Origin: Deltaproteobacteria bacterium
Lineage (GTDB): Bacteria; Myxococcota_A; Polyangia; GCA-2747355
DNA: 64,000 nucleotides
Reading direction: 5' to 3'
Assembly: GCA_020633415.1 (NCBI GenBank)
Contig: JACKDQ010000009.1
Location: forward strand, 1 to 64,000
The position numbers were made by a program, and so were the translations under genes. How positions within the stretch are numbered: the stretch's first letter is position 1; the number at the start of each line of letters is the position of its first letter. Below, one piece after another: positions 42,016-50,206 of the stretch. The notes beneath the pieces are model-generated. The model had not been told where the DNA came from, searched no databases, and was given only the letters and a program-made list of their open reading frames with translations.

Positions 42016-42840
42016 TCAGCAACCGTTGCGGATCACGTTGCCCGTTCCGTCGGTGCACTCAACACAGGCTCGGCCGTTGGCATCTTGGCTGATCGCGCAG
42101 CTCACCCCGACGCTTTCGTTGATGGTGCAAGCGGTCTTACAAGCATCCGCGACGACACCGGCTTCGCTACAGCGTCGGTAACAGTCGGCGTCGACCGAGC
42201 TCGACGCGCTGCTGGGCTGGGGACCGCAAACGGCCCGGCACTTCGCCGGATCGATACCACTGAGCAGACACTTGCCATAGCAGGCGTCGAGGGATGGATC
42301 GGTCGGCGGTGGCGCCGGTGGATCGCGCGGCGGTGGCGCCGGTGGATCGCTCGGCGGTGGCGCCGGTGGATCGCTCGGCGGTGGCGCCGGTGGATCGCTC
42401 GGCGGTGGCGCATTCTTCGTGGCGCAAATTTCGCGGCAGTCGACGTTGGATCGCGCGTTGGCCAAGCAGCGCTGGAAACAAGCCAGCTGTTTGATCACGC
42501 GCGCCTTTTGCAGCAGCTTGATGCAGATCGTCTTGCACTTGTCGCTCGGCAAACCCTTCGCGGTGCAACGCTTGACACAACCGAGCAAGGGCGACGGCGC
42601 GGGGGTCAGCGGCGGTGACGGATCGACCGGCTGAGCGCGAGAATCACAACGTTCCTGGCAAACCTCCGCAGGCAAACCGAGCCCCCGACAAGCGCCAAGG
42701 CACGGCTGTTGATCGGCGGGACTAAACAGCGCTGACTGCGGGTCCGCGTTGTCGGCGATTGTCGGCGTAGGTGCGCGAGACTGACCGCAGCCAACGCTCG
42801 CGATGGCCAGCACAACCGATAGGACTCGCAAAAACCGCAT
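42016..42840 (-). CDS. Cysteine-rich lipoprotein with a PPPSDPPA repeat hinge
   Basis: The 274-residue protein begins at the ATG at 42840, with GGAGAG upstream. The signal peptide ends in lipobox SVGC. The mature part has at least five short C-x3-C...C-x3-C units (PCLGACRGLGLPAEVCQERC, GCVKRCTAKGLPSDKCKTIC, CFQRC...CREIC, CYGKC...CRAVC, CYRRC...CKTAC), suggesting a repeated disulfide hairpin. A hinge of five PPPxDPPA units, encoded by 24-bp tandem repeats, separates the first three from the rest. No family is recognised. An outer-surface location is inferred from the lipobox and the disulfides. Confidence 0.8.
   Translation of the reverse strand: MRFLRVLSVVLAIASVGCGQSRAPTPTIADNADPQSALFSPADQQPCLGACRGLGLPAEVCQERCDSRAQPVDPSPPLTPAPSPLLGCVKRCTAKGLPSDKCKTICIKLLQKARVIKQLACFQRCLANARSNVDCREICATKNAPPPSDPPAPPPSDPPAPPPSDPPAPPPRDPPAPPPTDPSLDACYGKCLLSGIDPAKCRAVCGPQPSSASSSVDADCYRRCSEAGVVADACKTACTINESVGVSCAISQDANGRACVECTDGTGNVIRNGC
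42293..42412. repeat. Five copies of a 24-bp tandem repeat
   Basis: The unit GGTGGATCGCTCGGCGGTGG plus CGCC is repeated with period 24 at 42293, 42317, 42341, 42365 and 42389. The last three are nearly identical; the first two differ at one to three bases. It encodes PPPSDPPA on the minus strand and keeps frame, so copy number could change by slippage without breaking the gene. Confidence 0.92.
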
Positions 42841-42933
42841 CGATGCTCTCCGCGAAAAGGTCGGGCGGGCAGACCACACCCGCTAACGATCTCTATCGTC
42901 GGATTCGCGCCGATATTCAGTAACGGCGACCGC

Positions 42934-43713
42934 TCAGGCCCGCGGCAGACGCCGATAGCCGAGCGCAGCGTTTTCGATCAGCTCGACACCGTAGACGCGC
43001 TCGACAAGCTGCGGCGTCAAGACCTGCGCCACCAGGCCCGCGGCACAGGTGCGCCCCTCATGGAGAAGTAGCGCGCGCTGGGCGACCTGATGCACTTCAT
43101 GCAGCTGGTGCAGCACGATCAGCACCGCAACCTGCTGCTCGTTGACGATGCGCTCGATCAGCGCGAATAGCTCTACCACGTGACCGATGTCCAACGCGGC
43201 AGTGGGCTCGTCGAGCAGCACCAGCGGCGCGCGGCAAGCCAACGCACGCGCCAGAAGCACCCGTCGTCGCTCGCCGTATGACAGCGCATTGAACGGCCGT
43301 TGGGCTAACGTCGCCACGTCTGTTGAGACCATCGCCCAATCGATCGCCTCGAGATCGGCGCTGCGCTCGCCAGCGAGGAAGGACCGATGGACCATCCGTC
43401 CCTGGCCGACGACTTCGCGCACCGAGAGCGCCGCATCCAGTGAAGATTGCTGCGGAACATAGGATACCCGGCAGGCTCGCTCTCGGTGAGAGAGCTGCTC
43501 GGCCGGCAGCCCACCGAGCAGCAACTTCCCAGCGAAGGGCAGCAAACCAGCGATCGCCTTGAGCAAGGTCGTCTTGCCCGAGCCGTTGGGTCCGACCAAG
43601 GCGACGACCTCGCCGCGATCGATCCGCAGGTCGATGCCTTCAAGCACACATCGCTTGCCGCGATCGACGCGGAGCTGCTCAACGAGCAGTGGCAGACCAT
43701 CGCCCCTGGTCAT
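42934..43713 (-). CDS. btuD: Vitamin B12-type ABC transporter ATPase
   Basis: The 259-residue ATPase has Walker A LVGPNGSGKTTLLKAIAG, the Q-loop in VSYVPQQ, signature ALSYGERRRVLLARALA, Walker B PLVLLDEPTAALD and the H-loop HQLHEV. It is of the FecE/BtuD/HmuV class that powers import of siderophores, heme and cobalamin. The start overlaps the binding-protein stop (ATGA), and it is the last gene of an operon led by a cobalamin riboswitch, so B12 or another corrinoid is the likely substrate. Confidence 0.92.
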   Translation of the reverse strand: MTRGDGLPLLVEQLRVDRGKRCVLEGIDLRIDRGEVVALVGPNGSGKTTLLKAIAGLLPFAGKLLLGGLPAEQLSHRERACRVSYVPQQSSLDAALSVREVVGQGRMVHRSFLAGERSADLEAIDWAMVSTDVATLAQRPFNALSYGERRRVLLARALACRAPLVLLDEPTAALDIGHVVELFALIERIVNEQQVAVLIVLHQLHEVHQVAQRALLLHEGRTCAAGLVAQVLTPQLVERVYGVELIENAALGYRRLPRA

Positions 43714-44699
43714 CGCGCCCTCCGCTGGCGCTGCTGGCCATAGACCGCGGCGTAAAGCCGTTCGGCGGCCTCAAGGATCGGCAACCCTGGATCGACCAGC
43801 AGCTGTGCAGGCAGCTCGACCAGTTGTCCGCCGGGGCGGCAGGCGCGCACTTTGGCAAAGCCAGGACGCTGACAGAGACGGCGCGCCATTCCGGTTTGGG
43901 TCAAGATCACTTCGGGATCGATCGCGAGCACGGTCTCCGCCGACATCCGCGGCCAGCCGCTCAGTGTCGCGGCAGCAGCGTCGCGAAGTCCTGCAAAGCG
44001 GAGGATTTCGTGAAAACTTGTCCCGCGACTACCACCGGTCAGCGTCCCGCCATGCAGTCCAAGATAAATCGCCGAGCGTTGTGGCGTACCCGACGGGAGG
44101 CGCCGCGCGATCGACTCGAGCCGCTCAACAAACCTCCTCGCTTGTTGTCGCCCAGCTGCGGCGCGACCAACGAGCGCTCCGACGCGCTCGATCGCCTTGA
44201 CCAGAGAAGGCAGCCCATACATCCCGCCCAAGTCGAAGGTTTGAATGCCCGCGCGTCGCAACGCTTGGCGAAAGCTGCTGGGGGTGAACTTGTTGATCAA
44301 CACCAGGTCAGGCTGGAGCGCCAAAAGGCGTTCGATGTCGCCCGGGCCAAGCACCGCTTTGCGCGGCGAGAAGCGGTAGCCTTGATAGACATGCCGCGCG
44401 CGGCGGGTGAAAGCGACGATGCGATCGGGCTCAGACAACTCCAACAGCAACCGATCGGCGACGATGCCAACGCTGGCGATCCGTCGATAGTGCCGGATCG
44501 GCACGCGCTGACCGGCAGCGTCAACCAATCTCTCCACCGGCAGTGACGCGTCCGCCGTCGGCCCAACGGAGAACAATCCACCGCCGCAGCGACTGGCGAA
44601 AAGGACCGAAAGGATCAAAGCGAGCGCAACGGCGACGCCATTGGTCAGGTCGATCCCGCGTCGGCGAAATGCGCCGCTGCTACCCACGCGACTAGACAT
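43710..44699 (-). CDS. btuF: Periplasmic corrinoid-binding protein (BtuF-like)
   Basis: The 329-residue protein has an N-terminal hydrophobic segment (signal or anchor) and the class III periplasmic-binding fold: IASVGIVADRLLLELSEPDRIVAFTRR, IERLLALQPDLVLINKFTP, and a second lobe with MSAETVLAIDPEVILTQTG. These resemble TroA/BtuF/FhuD proteins with a long connecting helix. A cysteine follows the hydrophobic stretch (SRCGGG), but the preceding residues do not form a standard lipobox, so it may be a soluble or membrane-tethered protein. The start overlaps the permease stop by 8 bases. Placement in the riboswitch operon points to cobalamin. Confidence 0.88.
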   Translation of the reverse strand: MSSRVGSSGAFRRRGIDLTNGVAVALALILSVLFASRCGGGLFSVGPTADASLPVERLVDAAGQRVPIRHYRRIASVGIVADRLLLELSEPDRIVAFTRRARHVYQGYRFSPRKAVLGPGDIERLLALQPDLVLINKFTPSSFRQALRRAGIQTFDLGGMYGLPSLVKAIERVGALVGRAAAGRQQARRFVERLESIARRLPSGTPQRSAIYLGLHGGTLTGGSRGTSFHEILRFAGLRDAAAATLSGWPRMSAETVLAIDPEVILTQTGMARRLCQRPGFAKVRACRPGGQLVELPAQLLVDPGLPILEAAERLYAAVYGQQRQRRAR

Positions 44700-45687
44700 G
44701 CAACGACCGCCGGCTGCGTAACAGCATCCACAAGAAAAGTGGTGCGCCGACGAGTCCGGTTACCGCGCCGAGCGGAACTTCGCCCTGCCCCGGCACCGAA
44801 CGCGCGAGCAAATCGCACACCATGACAAAGCTGCCACCGAGCAGAAACGCCGCAGGGGTTAGCCAACGGTGGGCTGCCCCCACCCAAGGGCGCAAGGCGT
44901 GGGGGACGACCAAGCCGACAAAGCCAATGCTGCCGCCGATCGCTACCGCCGCGCCGGTGAGCATCGCCGTCCAAATGATCACCCAGCGGCGAAGCTGCAC
45001 GACATCGATGCCCAGCGTCGCGGCCTCTTCCTCGCCGGAGAGCATCAAGTCCAACGGACGTCCCCACAACCAGGCGGCGACCGTGCCGAACAGCAGCAGC
45101 GGCAGGGCCAGCCAGATTTGCGCCGGTGTAGCGCCGGAAACATCACCCAGCGCGAACACGACCATCGCACGCGCCAGCCCCCAGCGATCCTGGGCAATGC
45201 TCAACACCAGGCCACCGACGCTAATAAACAGCGACGAAAGCAAAAATCCGGTGAGCAGCAAAACAACCAAGTCGTCGCGTTTGCGCGCGATCAGCAGCAA
45301 CGCCAGCAGCGACAACAGTGCACCAGCGAAACAGCCGATCGGTAACAATGCATCGGGGCTGATCTTGGCCGCCTTGCCCACCCCAACGGTCAAGCCGTGC
45401 GCGAGGATCGCCAGACGCCCGCCCAGTGCGGCCCCGGAGGTGGTGCCGATGATCGACGGGCTTGCCAGGGGATTGCGAAACAGCCCTTGAACCAGCACGC
45501 CTGCCACGGCCAGCGCAGCACCGACGACAAAGGCCGCCGTCGCCCGAACGCCACGCAAGCCGAGCAGAATTTGTCGTAGGCTGTCGTCGGAGAGGTCGAC
45601 CGAGCCGACGAACAACGCACCAACAGCAGAGACTGCCGTGACAATGAGCAGTACGAGGTAAACGACGTGTGGTCGGTTCGCGCTCAT
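44692..45687 (-). CDS. btuC: FecCD/BtuC-family ABC permease
   Basis: The 331-residue polytopic permease has about ten membrane helices and the family phrases AAFVVGAALAVAGVLVQGLFRNPLASPSIIGTTSGA and IGFVGLVVPHALRPWVG, plus the coupling-helix region GEEEAATLGIDV. It pairs with the ATPase and binding protein of the same operon to move a large cobalt- or iron-containing ligand across the inner membrane. CGGAGG precedes the ATG. It begins 26 bases after the propeller-like lipoprotein gene. Confidence 0.93.
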   Translation of the reverse strand: MSANRPHVVYLVLLIVTAVSAVGALFVGSVDLSDDSLRQILLGLRGVRATAAFVVGAALAVAGVLVQGLFRNPLASPSIIGTTSGAALGGRLAILAHGLTVGVGKAAKISPDALLPIGCFAGALLSLLALLLIARKRDDLVVLLLTGFLLSSLFISVGGLVLSIAQDRWGLARAMVVFALGDVSGATPAQIWLALPLLLFGTVAAWLWGRPLDLMLSGEEEAATLGIDVVQLRRWVIIWTAMLTGAAVAIGGSIGFVGLVVPHALRPWVGAAHRWLTPAAFLLGGSFVMVCDLLARSVPGQGEVPLGAVTGLVGAPLFLWMLLRSRRSLHV

Positions 45688-45713
45688 CGGCCTCCGCTCA
45701 CCAGGTGACAGAT

Positions 45714-47066
45714 CTAGTACCAGCCGATCAGCTGGGTTGGCAGGCCGGTCTTGGCACTGGCCTTGATGTCAGCACCAACGACCGGCTGTCCGGCCTTGCT
45801 CAGATCGAACACCTTGACCAGCGGCGTTTTGGCGTCGGCCTGCGCGACATACAGCTGCTGAGTCAGCGGGTTGACGACCGCGCTCTGTAACACGAAGCCA
45901 CCCGTTCCATCGAAAAAGTGCGTGGCCTTGTCCCGAGCGAAATCGACGACAAAGAGTCGATCGGGTGGCGTACCCGAGAAGTCTCCCGCCGTCGAGACCA
46001 CCGTTTTGTCCGGCCCGAGCGTGCTGATCAGCGAGAAACCAAGCGGTCCGCCCGCAGCCTTGGCCAAAACCACTTTTTGAGGCGGAGCGCCCGCCTGCAG
46101 TGGAATCCAGGCAACACCCGAGTCGTCGAGTTGTTTGGCCGCCATGAAGTTACCGTTGCAGACCAATACCAAGCCACCAGGCTGCGCGGAAACGCTCAGA
46201 CCAACGCAATTGCTCAGCGACGGAAGATCGAAGGTCTTACTGACGGTGTTCGTTCCGGGATCGATCTCGAGCACGCGGCCGTGGCCAAACTCGTCGGCGG
46301 CGTAGTTGGGCCCGAGGTTGTTGAGCGAGACGTAGATCTTTCCATTGGCCACCAACAGTCGACTGGGGCGCGGCCAAACCGGTTTGGCCGCTGTTGTCGC
46401 ATAGGACGACAAGTCGATGCGGCCATCGATGCTACCGGTCTTATCATCGACGATCAGCAGGTCGCTGCCATCGTCGTAGTCCTTGGGGTCGGCGGTCGGC
46501 TTGGTGTTCTTTTCCAAACGGGCCACATAGATCTTCCCGTTGACCACGACGAGATCCTGCGGATTCGCCGCAAACCCGGTGCCGACGTTGATCTGACGGT
46601 CAACCGCACAACTCTGCGGGTTAACCCAGGTCAACGTGGCGTTCTTCCGATCGATGATCACCAACTTGTTGCCAGGCAGCGGCTGACTCGGCAAGGCAAG
46701 ATCTCCGGAGAGCGCGGCCGTTAGCTGCGGCGAGGTCGTGCCGGAGTTAACGCAGTCGTCTTTGGTTACGGCATTCGTCTTGGCGTCGATCAGCGCCAAG
46801 CTGCTGGTTTGATAATCGCTGTTGATCGCAACCAATCCGATAGCGACGGGAAGCTGCAGCGGCTGCGTCCCCGCGTCGGCCGTCAGGCCGTCGCCGCTCA
46901 AACCATCGTGGGCTGCGCCATCAGTTTGAGTGGCACCATCGCCTACGATCGACGCGTCACTGAGCTTAAGATCCGCGCCACCACCATCGGTTTGAATCGG
47001 TTTGTCGTCCGACGCGCAGGCCGTCAAGGTCAGGACGGATAAGAAAGCGGCACTAAGAACTCGCAT
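45714..47066 (-). CDS. Beta-propeller-like lipoprotein of the B12 operon (BtuG-like candidate)
   Basis: The 450-residue protein starts at an ATG with GGAGAT upstream and has the lipobox LTAC (Cys17). An Asp/Gly-rich linker of about 50 residues follows. The main part has blade-like strand repeats of YVTN/YncE type, such as NKLVIIDRKNATLTWVNPQS, PQDLVVVNGKIYVARLE, PSRLLVANGKIYVSLNNLG, GRVLEIDPGTNTVSKTFDLP and NPLTQQLYVAQADAK, consistent with a seven-bladed propeller. It lies between the B12 receptor gene (14-base overlap) and the BtuC permease gene. In Bacteroides, BtuG is a beta-propeller surface lipoprotein that caps BtuB and binds cobalamin very tightly. A similar role here is inferred from fold and position, not homology. 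Confidence 0.8.
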   Translation of the reverse strand: MRVLSAAFLSVLTLTACASDDKPIQTDGGGADLKLSDASIVGDGATQTDGAAHDGLSGDGLTADAGTQPLQLPVAIGLVAINSDYQTSSLALIDAKTNAVTKDDCVNSGTTSPQLTAALSGDLALPSQPLPGNKLVIIDRKNATLTWVNPQSCAVDRQINVGTGFAANPQDLVVVNGKIYVARLEKNTKPTADPKDYDDGSDLLIVDDKTGSIDGRIDLSSYATTAAKPVWPRPSRLLVANGKIYVSLNNLGPNYAADEFGHGRVLEIDPGTNTVSKTFDLPSLSNCVGLSVSAQPGGLVLVCNGNFMAAKQLDDSGVAWIPLQAGAPPQKVVLAKAAGGPLGFSLISTLGPDKTVVSTAGDFSGTPPDRLFVVDFARDKATHFFDGTGGFVLQSAVVNPLTQQLYVAQADAKTPLVKVFDLSKAGQPVVGADIKASAKTGLPTQLIGWY

Positions 47067-49212
47067 TGGAATCTCCTGCAAAGGGTCCGCTGCTCCACTG
47101 CAGCGTAAAAAAGAACGACCGCCCTGGAAGCGGGTAGCCGAGAAAATCGAGCTGCTGCGCACCGGTGATGTTGCGGGCGGTCAGCGTCAATCGCAGCCCG
47201 GCCGGCTTGATATCGAGATGCACGCCACTGCCGAGTAACAGCCGCGATGGCAGCAAAACGAGATTCGCCGGATCGGTGTGGTTGCCCGCAGTGTATTTCA
47301 ATTCGACAAACGCGCCGGCCGCCAGACGCGATCCCAGCGGCCAGGCGCGCAGTTCGGGGCGCAGCACGGCACGTACACGCGGCCGCAGCGGCAAGTGCTT
47401 ACCTCGGCGGGCGGCAATCTCGCTGGTGTCCCGCGAATCGGTGAATGTCAGCTGACTGACCAGATGCACGTAGCGCCAGATCTGCAGCGAAACCGCGCTT
47501 TCAAGTCCTAACAAGCGTGCGCGGTCGAGATTGGCCGCGCGCACCAGATAGGCGCTTTGCTCGAGCTGGATCAGATCGTCGACCCAGGCCGCAAAGGCCG
47601 ACAGTTCGCCGCGCAACTTGGTCGACCGCCAGCGCTGTTCAACGACCAGTCCGAGATCGGCATTGATGCCAACTTCTGGACGCAGATCAGGGTTACCCAA
47701 GAAGAAGCCAGTATTGCCAAAGCGCTCGCGCAACGAAGGCAGCCGGTAATAGCGCCCGAAGTTAGCCTTGATCGCCAACCAGTCGCTGGGGTTCTGCACC
47801 ACTGAAAAACGCACCACTGGGGCGAGCGTCGTTTCTTGACGTTCTTCGACGGCCTGGCCACTCGGACGGTCGGGCGCATTGATCCGATCGTTGGCAAACT
47901 CAAATCGCAAAGAAGGCTGCAGCTTAAGTCGCCAAGCGTCGATCCAGACCAGCGCTTCGGTACCCGCGGCGAGAAAGCCGCGATCGCTGGCCGCCGCAGA
48001 GCGTTCCGGACTCAGCGCATTGTGCGGCGAAAACCGCTCAAAACGTCCGTCAAGCACCACGGAAAACCGCAGCCAGTCCGTAACCCGTCGGTTTGCGTCA
48101 ACGGCGGCGCCGACACGTAGCGTCTTGTCATTGGTCAACTTGGTGCCAAGACCGATTTCGGCGAGCGGATCGTCGAGTCGTTGGCGCACGACGACCGACC
48201 ACAGCCGCGCACGCAGACGACTCGCGCGACCAAGCAATCCGCGAGCGCGGTAGTGCAACGCGCCGATCAAACGCTGAGTACGAAGCTCGGCACGGCTGGC
48301 TTGGTAAAGCCCGTCTCCCGGCAAGCCTTGGAGTCGATGCAAGAGCCAAACGCTGGCCATCAGCCGCCGACCTGGCGATAGGCGATAGACCAGCCGCGCG
48401 GACCCGTCGATCTGATGCATTTCGTTGTTTCGGCGAACGACGATCCGGTCGTCTCTGGCGTCAAACGCCGTCCCGTTATCCGAAGCATAGGAGAAGTTCC
48501 CGGCACTACGGATCACATGGGCGCTCGCCAGCATCGACAACCGCCCCGTCGTCGCGGTGGCCTCCGCGGCGCCGAACGCCGTCTCAAAGGATCCACCACC
48601 GACCTCGGCGCTGGCCGAATCGCGATCGGGCACACGCCCGCTGAGCGAAACGATCCCGCCAATCGCCGTACCGCCAAACGCCACGGGCGTCACACCGCGA
48701 TAGACCTCGACGCGCTCCATCGCACCGATCGGCAGCAAGCCGACATCCACCCCACCACCGACCGCGGTGTTCAGCGGAATGCCGTCCAAATAGACCCCAA
48801 CTTGATCGGCGGTCGATCCACGCAATGAAAGGGTCGCCAAGGCACCGATACCACCGCTACGGGTCAGCGTCACGCCAGGCAGCTGATCGAGCAACTCGGT
48901 GGTCGTCTCGGCGCTGCGCGGCGTCCGCTCGCGGGTGATCACCGAGGCTGCTGCGGCGCTGTCCTCGTCGGGTTTGTCGGAGCGCCGGGCCTTGACCGTT
49001 AGCCGAAAAAGCGGGGCACTGCGCATCGCCAAGGCCAGGGCTCGCCGCTGCTCGCCCCTTGGCTTCGGCTTGCTCCGCTCGCGCTTTGCACGATCAGGCG
49101 GCTGGGCAGCGGCGTGGGCCAACGCCACGCCGGCCAACAGGCATGTCGCACAAACGGCGATTTCGAACCAGCGCCGTCCGTCTCGCGCGAGACGACGCCT
49201 TGGCACACGCAT
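47053..49212 (-). CDS. btuB: TonB-dependent receptor, BtuB-like
   Basis: The protein (about 719 residues from the ATG at 49212) has a signal peptide, a basic linker of about 45 residues, a plug domain (RTPRSAETTTELLDQLPGVT, LRGSTADQVGVYLDGIPLNTA, GAMERVEVYRGVTPVAFGG) and a 22-strand barrel ending in FFFTLQWSSG. A clear TonB box was not found; it may lie in LFRLTVKARR. The barrel contains the usual GRYYRLPSLRERFG and LRPEVGINADLG segments. A cobalamin riboswitch lies 67 bases upstream, so it should import vitamin B12 across the outer membrane. GTG starts at 49224 and 49227 are possible; the ATG has GGGG 6 bases upstream. Confidence 0.92.
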   Translation of the reverse strand: MRVPRRRLARDGRRWFEIAVCATCLLAGVALAHAAAQPPDRAKRERSKPKPRGEQRRALALAMRSAPLFRLTVKARRSDKPDEDSAAAASVITRERTPRSAETTTELLDQLPGVTLTRSGGIGALATLSLRGSTADQVGVYLDGIPLNTAVGGGVDVGLLPIGAMERVEVYRGVTPVAFGGTAIGGIVSLSGRVPDRDSASAEVGGGSFETAFGAAEATATTGRLSMLASAHVIRSAGNFSYASDNGTAFDARDDRIVVRRNNEMHQIDGSARLVYRLSPGRRLMASVWLLHRLQGLPGDGLYQASRAELRTQRLIGALHYRARGLLGRASRLRARLWSVVVRQRLDDPLAEIGLGTKLTNDKTLRVGAAVDANRRVTDWLRFSVVLDGRFERFSPHNALSPERSAAASDRGFLAAGTEALVWIDAWRLKLQPSLRFEFANDRINAPDRPSGQAVEERQETTLAPVVRFSVVQNPSDWLAIKANFGRYYRLPSLRERFGNTGFFLGNPDLRPEVGINADLGLVVEQRWRSTKLRGELSAFAAWVDDLIQLEQSAYLVRAANLDRARLLGLESAVSLQIWRYVHLVSQLTFTDSRDTSEIAARRGKHLPLRPRVRAVLRPELRAWPLGSRLAAGAFVELKYTAGNHTDPANLVLLPSRLLLGSGVHLDIKPAGLRLTLTARNITGAQQLDFLGYPLPGRSFFFTLQWSSGPFAGDSNASS

Positions 49213-49229
49213 AAAAAACCCCACCACAT

Positions 49230-49256
49230 GGGCAGGGTCATCTCGATCACCTGCCC
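49230..49256 (-). promoter_or_regulatory. Hairpin between riboswitch and btuB start
   Basis: GGGCAGG and CCTGCCC (7 bp) close a 13-base loop just downstream of the cobalamin riboswitch. On the minus strand, T-rich sequence (GGGGTTTTTT) lies 11 bases further on, directly before the ATG. It may be the expression platform, working as a terminator or by hiding the ribosome-binding site. Confidence 0.45.
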
Positions 49257-49278
49257 TCTCCTCGGAGAGCGTGTCATG

Positions 49279-49429
49279 GTCGCGAAGCTAGGTTTCCTGA
49301 CTCGGGGGCTGCAAACAGCGCGCGCCGTGGCACCTTCCCAGGTTTCACCCCAGTGGCTATTGCCTCGGCTACCCCTCTCACAGTGGCGGGACCGCGCCGG
49401 ACTCTCACCGGCTTCCCTCGCCTCGCGAC
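49279..49429 (-). promoter_or_regulatory. Cobalamin riboswitch
   Basis: On the minus strand the aptamer begins with GTCGCGA, which pairs with TCGCGAC at its other end (the P1 stem, 49423-49429 with 49279-49285). Inside are the conserved GCCGGTGAGAGTCCGG and GGTCCCGCCACTGTGA segments and the B12 box GAGTCAGGAAACC (about 49289-49303). Binding of adenosyl- or other cobalamin should repress the downstream operon. Together these match the established cobalamin riboswitch class closely. Confidence 0.95.
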
Positions 49430-49465
49430 GTCTCTTCGATTGTCAGTCGGCTTTCGCCTAGCGCC

Positions 49466-49494
49466 ACTAGACACCGGCGAGCACAACCTGTCAA
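49466..49494 (-). promoter_or_regulatory. Sigma-70-type promoter of the B12 operon
   Basis: On the minus strand TTGACA (49489-49494) is followed after 17 bases by TCTAGT (49466-49471). The -35 is perfect and the -10 matches 4 of 6 positions. Initiation near 49459 would start the transcript about 30 bases before the riboswitch aptamer. Confidence 0.75.
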
Positions 49495-49556
49495 GCCGAC
49501 GTTGAGCGTGCACCATCCGCCGAGGCGCTGACCATTTCGCTTCATCAACAGAAAGA

Positions 49557-49585
49557 ATGGCTAAGATTAATAAAGTCTTAGCCAT
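49557..49585. promoter_or_regulatory. Perfect 10-bp inverted repeat, AT-rich
   Basis: ATGGCTAAGA (49557-49566) and TCTTAGCCAT (49576-49585) flank a 9-base AT-rich centre TTAATAAAG. It lies between the B12-operon promoter (minus) and a lipoprotein gene (plus). Without a T-tract on the plus strand it looks more like an operator, with a TTAATA/TATTAA -10-like core, than a terminator. The binding protein is unknown. Confidence 0.55.
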
Positions 49586-49684
49586 CGCCAGCTGCGCGAC
49601 AATCAACCGTCGGTGGGATCGCCGAGCTAAACTCCGCGCCGGTTTGGTCGATCGATAGGTTGAGTGATGGAGAAGGAGAACATC

Positions 49685-50206
49685 TTGCGTTGGGCCGTGC
49701 TTGCTGTGTGCTGTGGCATCATCTCGGCCTGTGGACCGACCCTGCGCGGAAGTGCCGACTTCAGTCCGCAAAAAGTGCGTTCGATGCTCTACGACGACGT
49801 CTGTAAGCTCCAGGCCTACTTCGACGAAAACACTCAGCCGCACAACCCGGAAACCGACTTCAACATCGACAGTGGCGGAAAAGCGGCGGTTGGGAAAGCA
49901 GCATTCAAGCTAACGGCAAAACAGCGCGAGGTTTTCGTCGCATTGGTCAAACGACTCTACAAGCGCACGGAAAAGATCACGCCACAAGCGACCGTTCGCG
50001 TGGTGATCCCTTACCACCTGCGCGACCAGCAGCGCACGATGCCGATCGGCGCCAACGCGACGATCGAACGCACGAGCGGCGAGCTACGACTGCCCTACCA
50101 CCCCTGCGTCGGCGCATTCTTCTTTGGGGAGCGTTACTACAAGCTTCGCAAACGGCTGGTGATGGACTCGGGCGACGCTCAAGTCCTCAACGAATGGGAG
50201 CGCTAG
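49685..50206 (+). CDS. Small lipoprotein of unknown function
   Basis: From a TTG start at 49685, with GAAGGAG 6 bases upstream, the product is 173 residues with the signal (M)RWAVLAVCCGIISAC, ending in a lipobox (ISAC). An ATG at 49667 or GTG at 49664 would add MEKENI, which is acidic and unlike a signal peptide start. The mature protein is mixed alpha/beta, with phrases KVRSMLYDDVCKLQAYFDEN, ITPQATVRVVIPYHLRD and FFFGERYYKLRKRLVMDS. No family recognised. Its 3' end overlaps the convergent DUF362 gene by 4 bases. A perfect inverted repeat lies about 100 bases upstream. Confidence 0.75.
   Translation: MRWAVLAVCCGIISACGPTLRGSADFSPQKVRSMLYDDVCKLQAYFDENTQPHNPETDFNIDSGGKAAVGKAAFKLTAKQREVFVALVKRLYKRTEKITPQATVRVVIPYHLRDQQRTMPIGANATIERTSGELRLPYHPCVGAFFFGERYYKLRKRLVMDSGDAQVLNEWER

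Noticed and set aside
42293..42412. Tandem repeat as a mobile element or origin iterons
   Set aside because: It lies in frame inside a coding gene and encodes PPPSDPPA; no replication or transposition gene is near.
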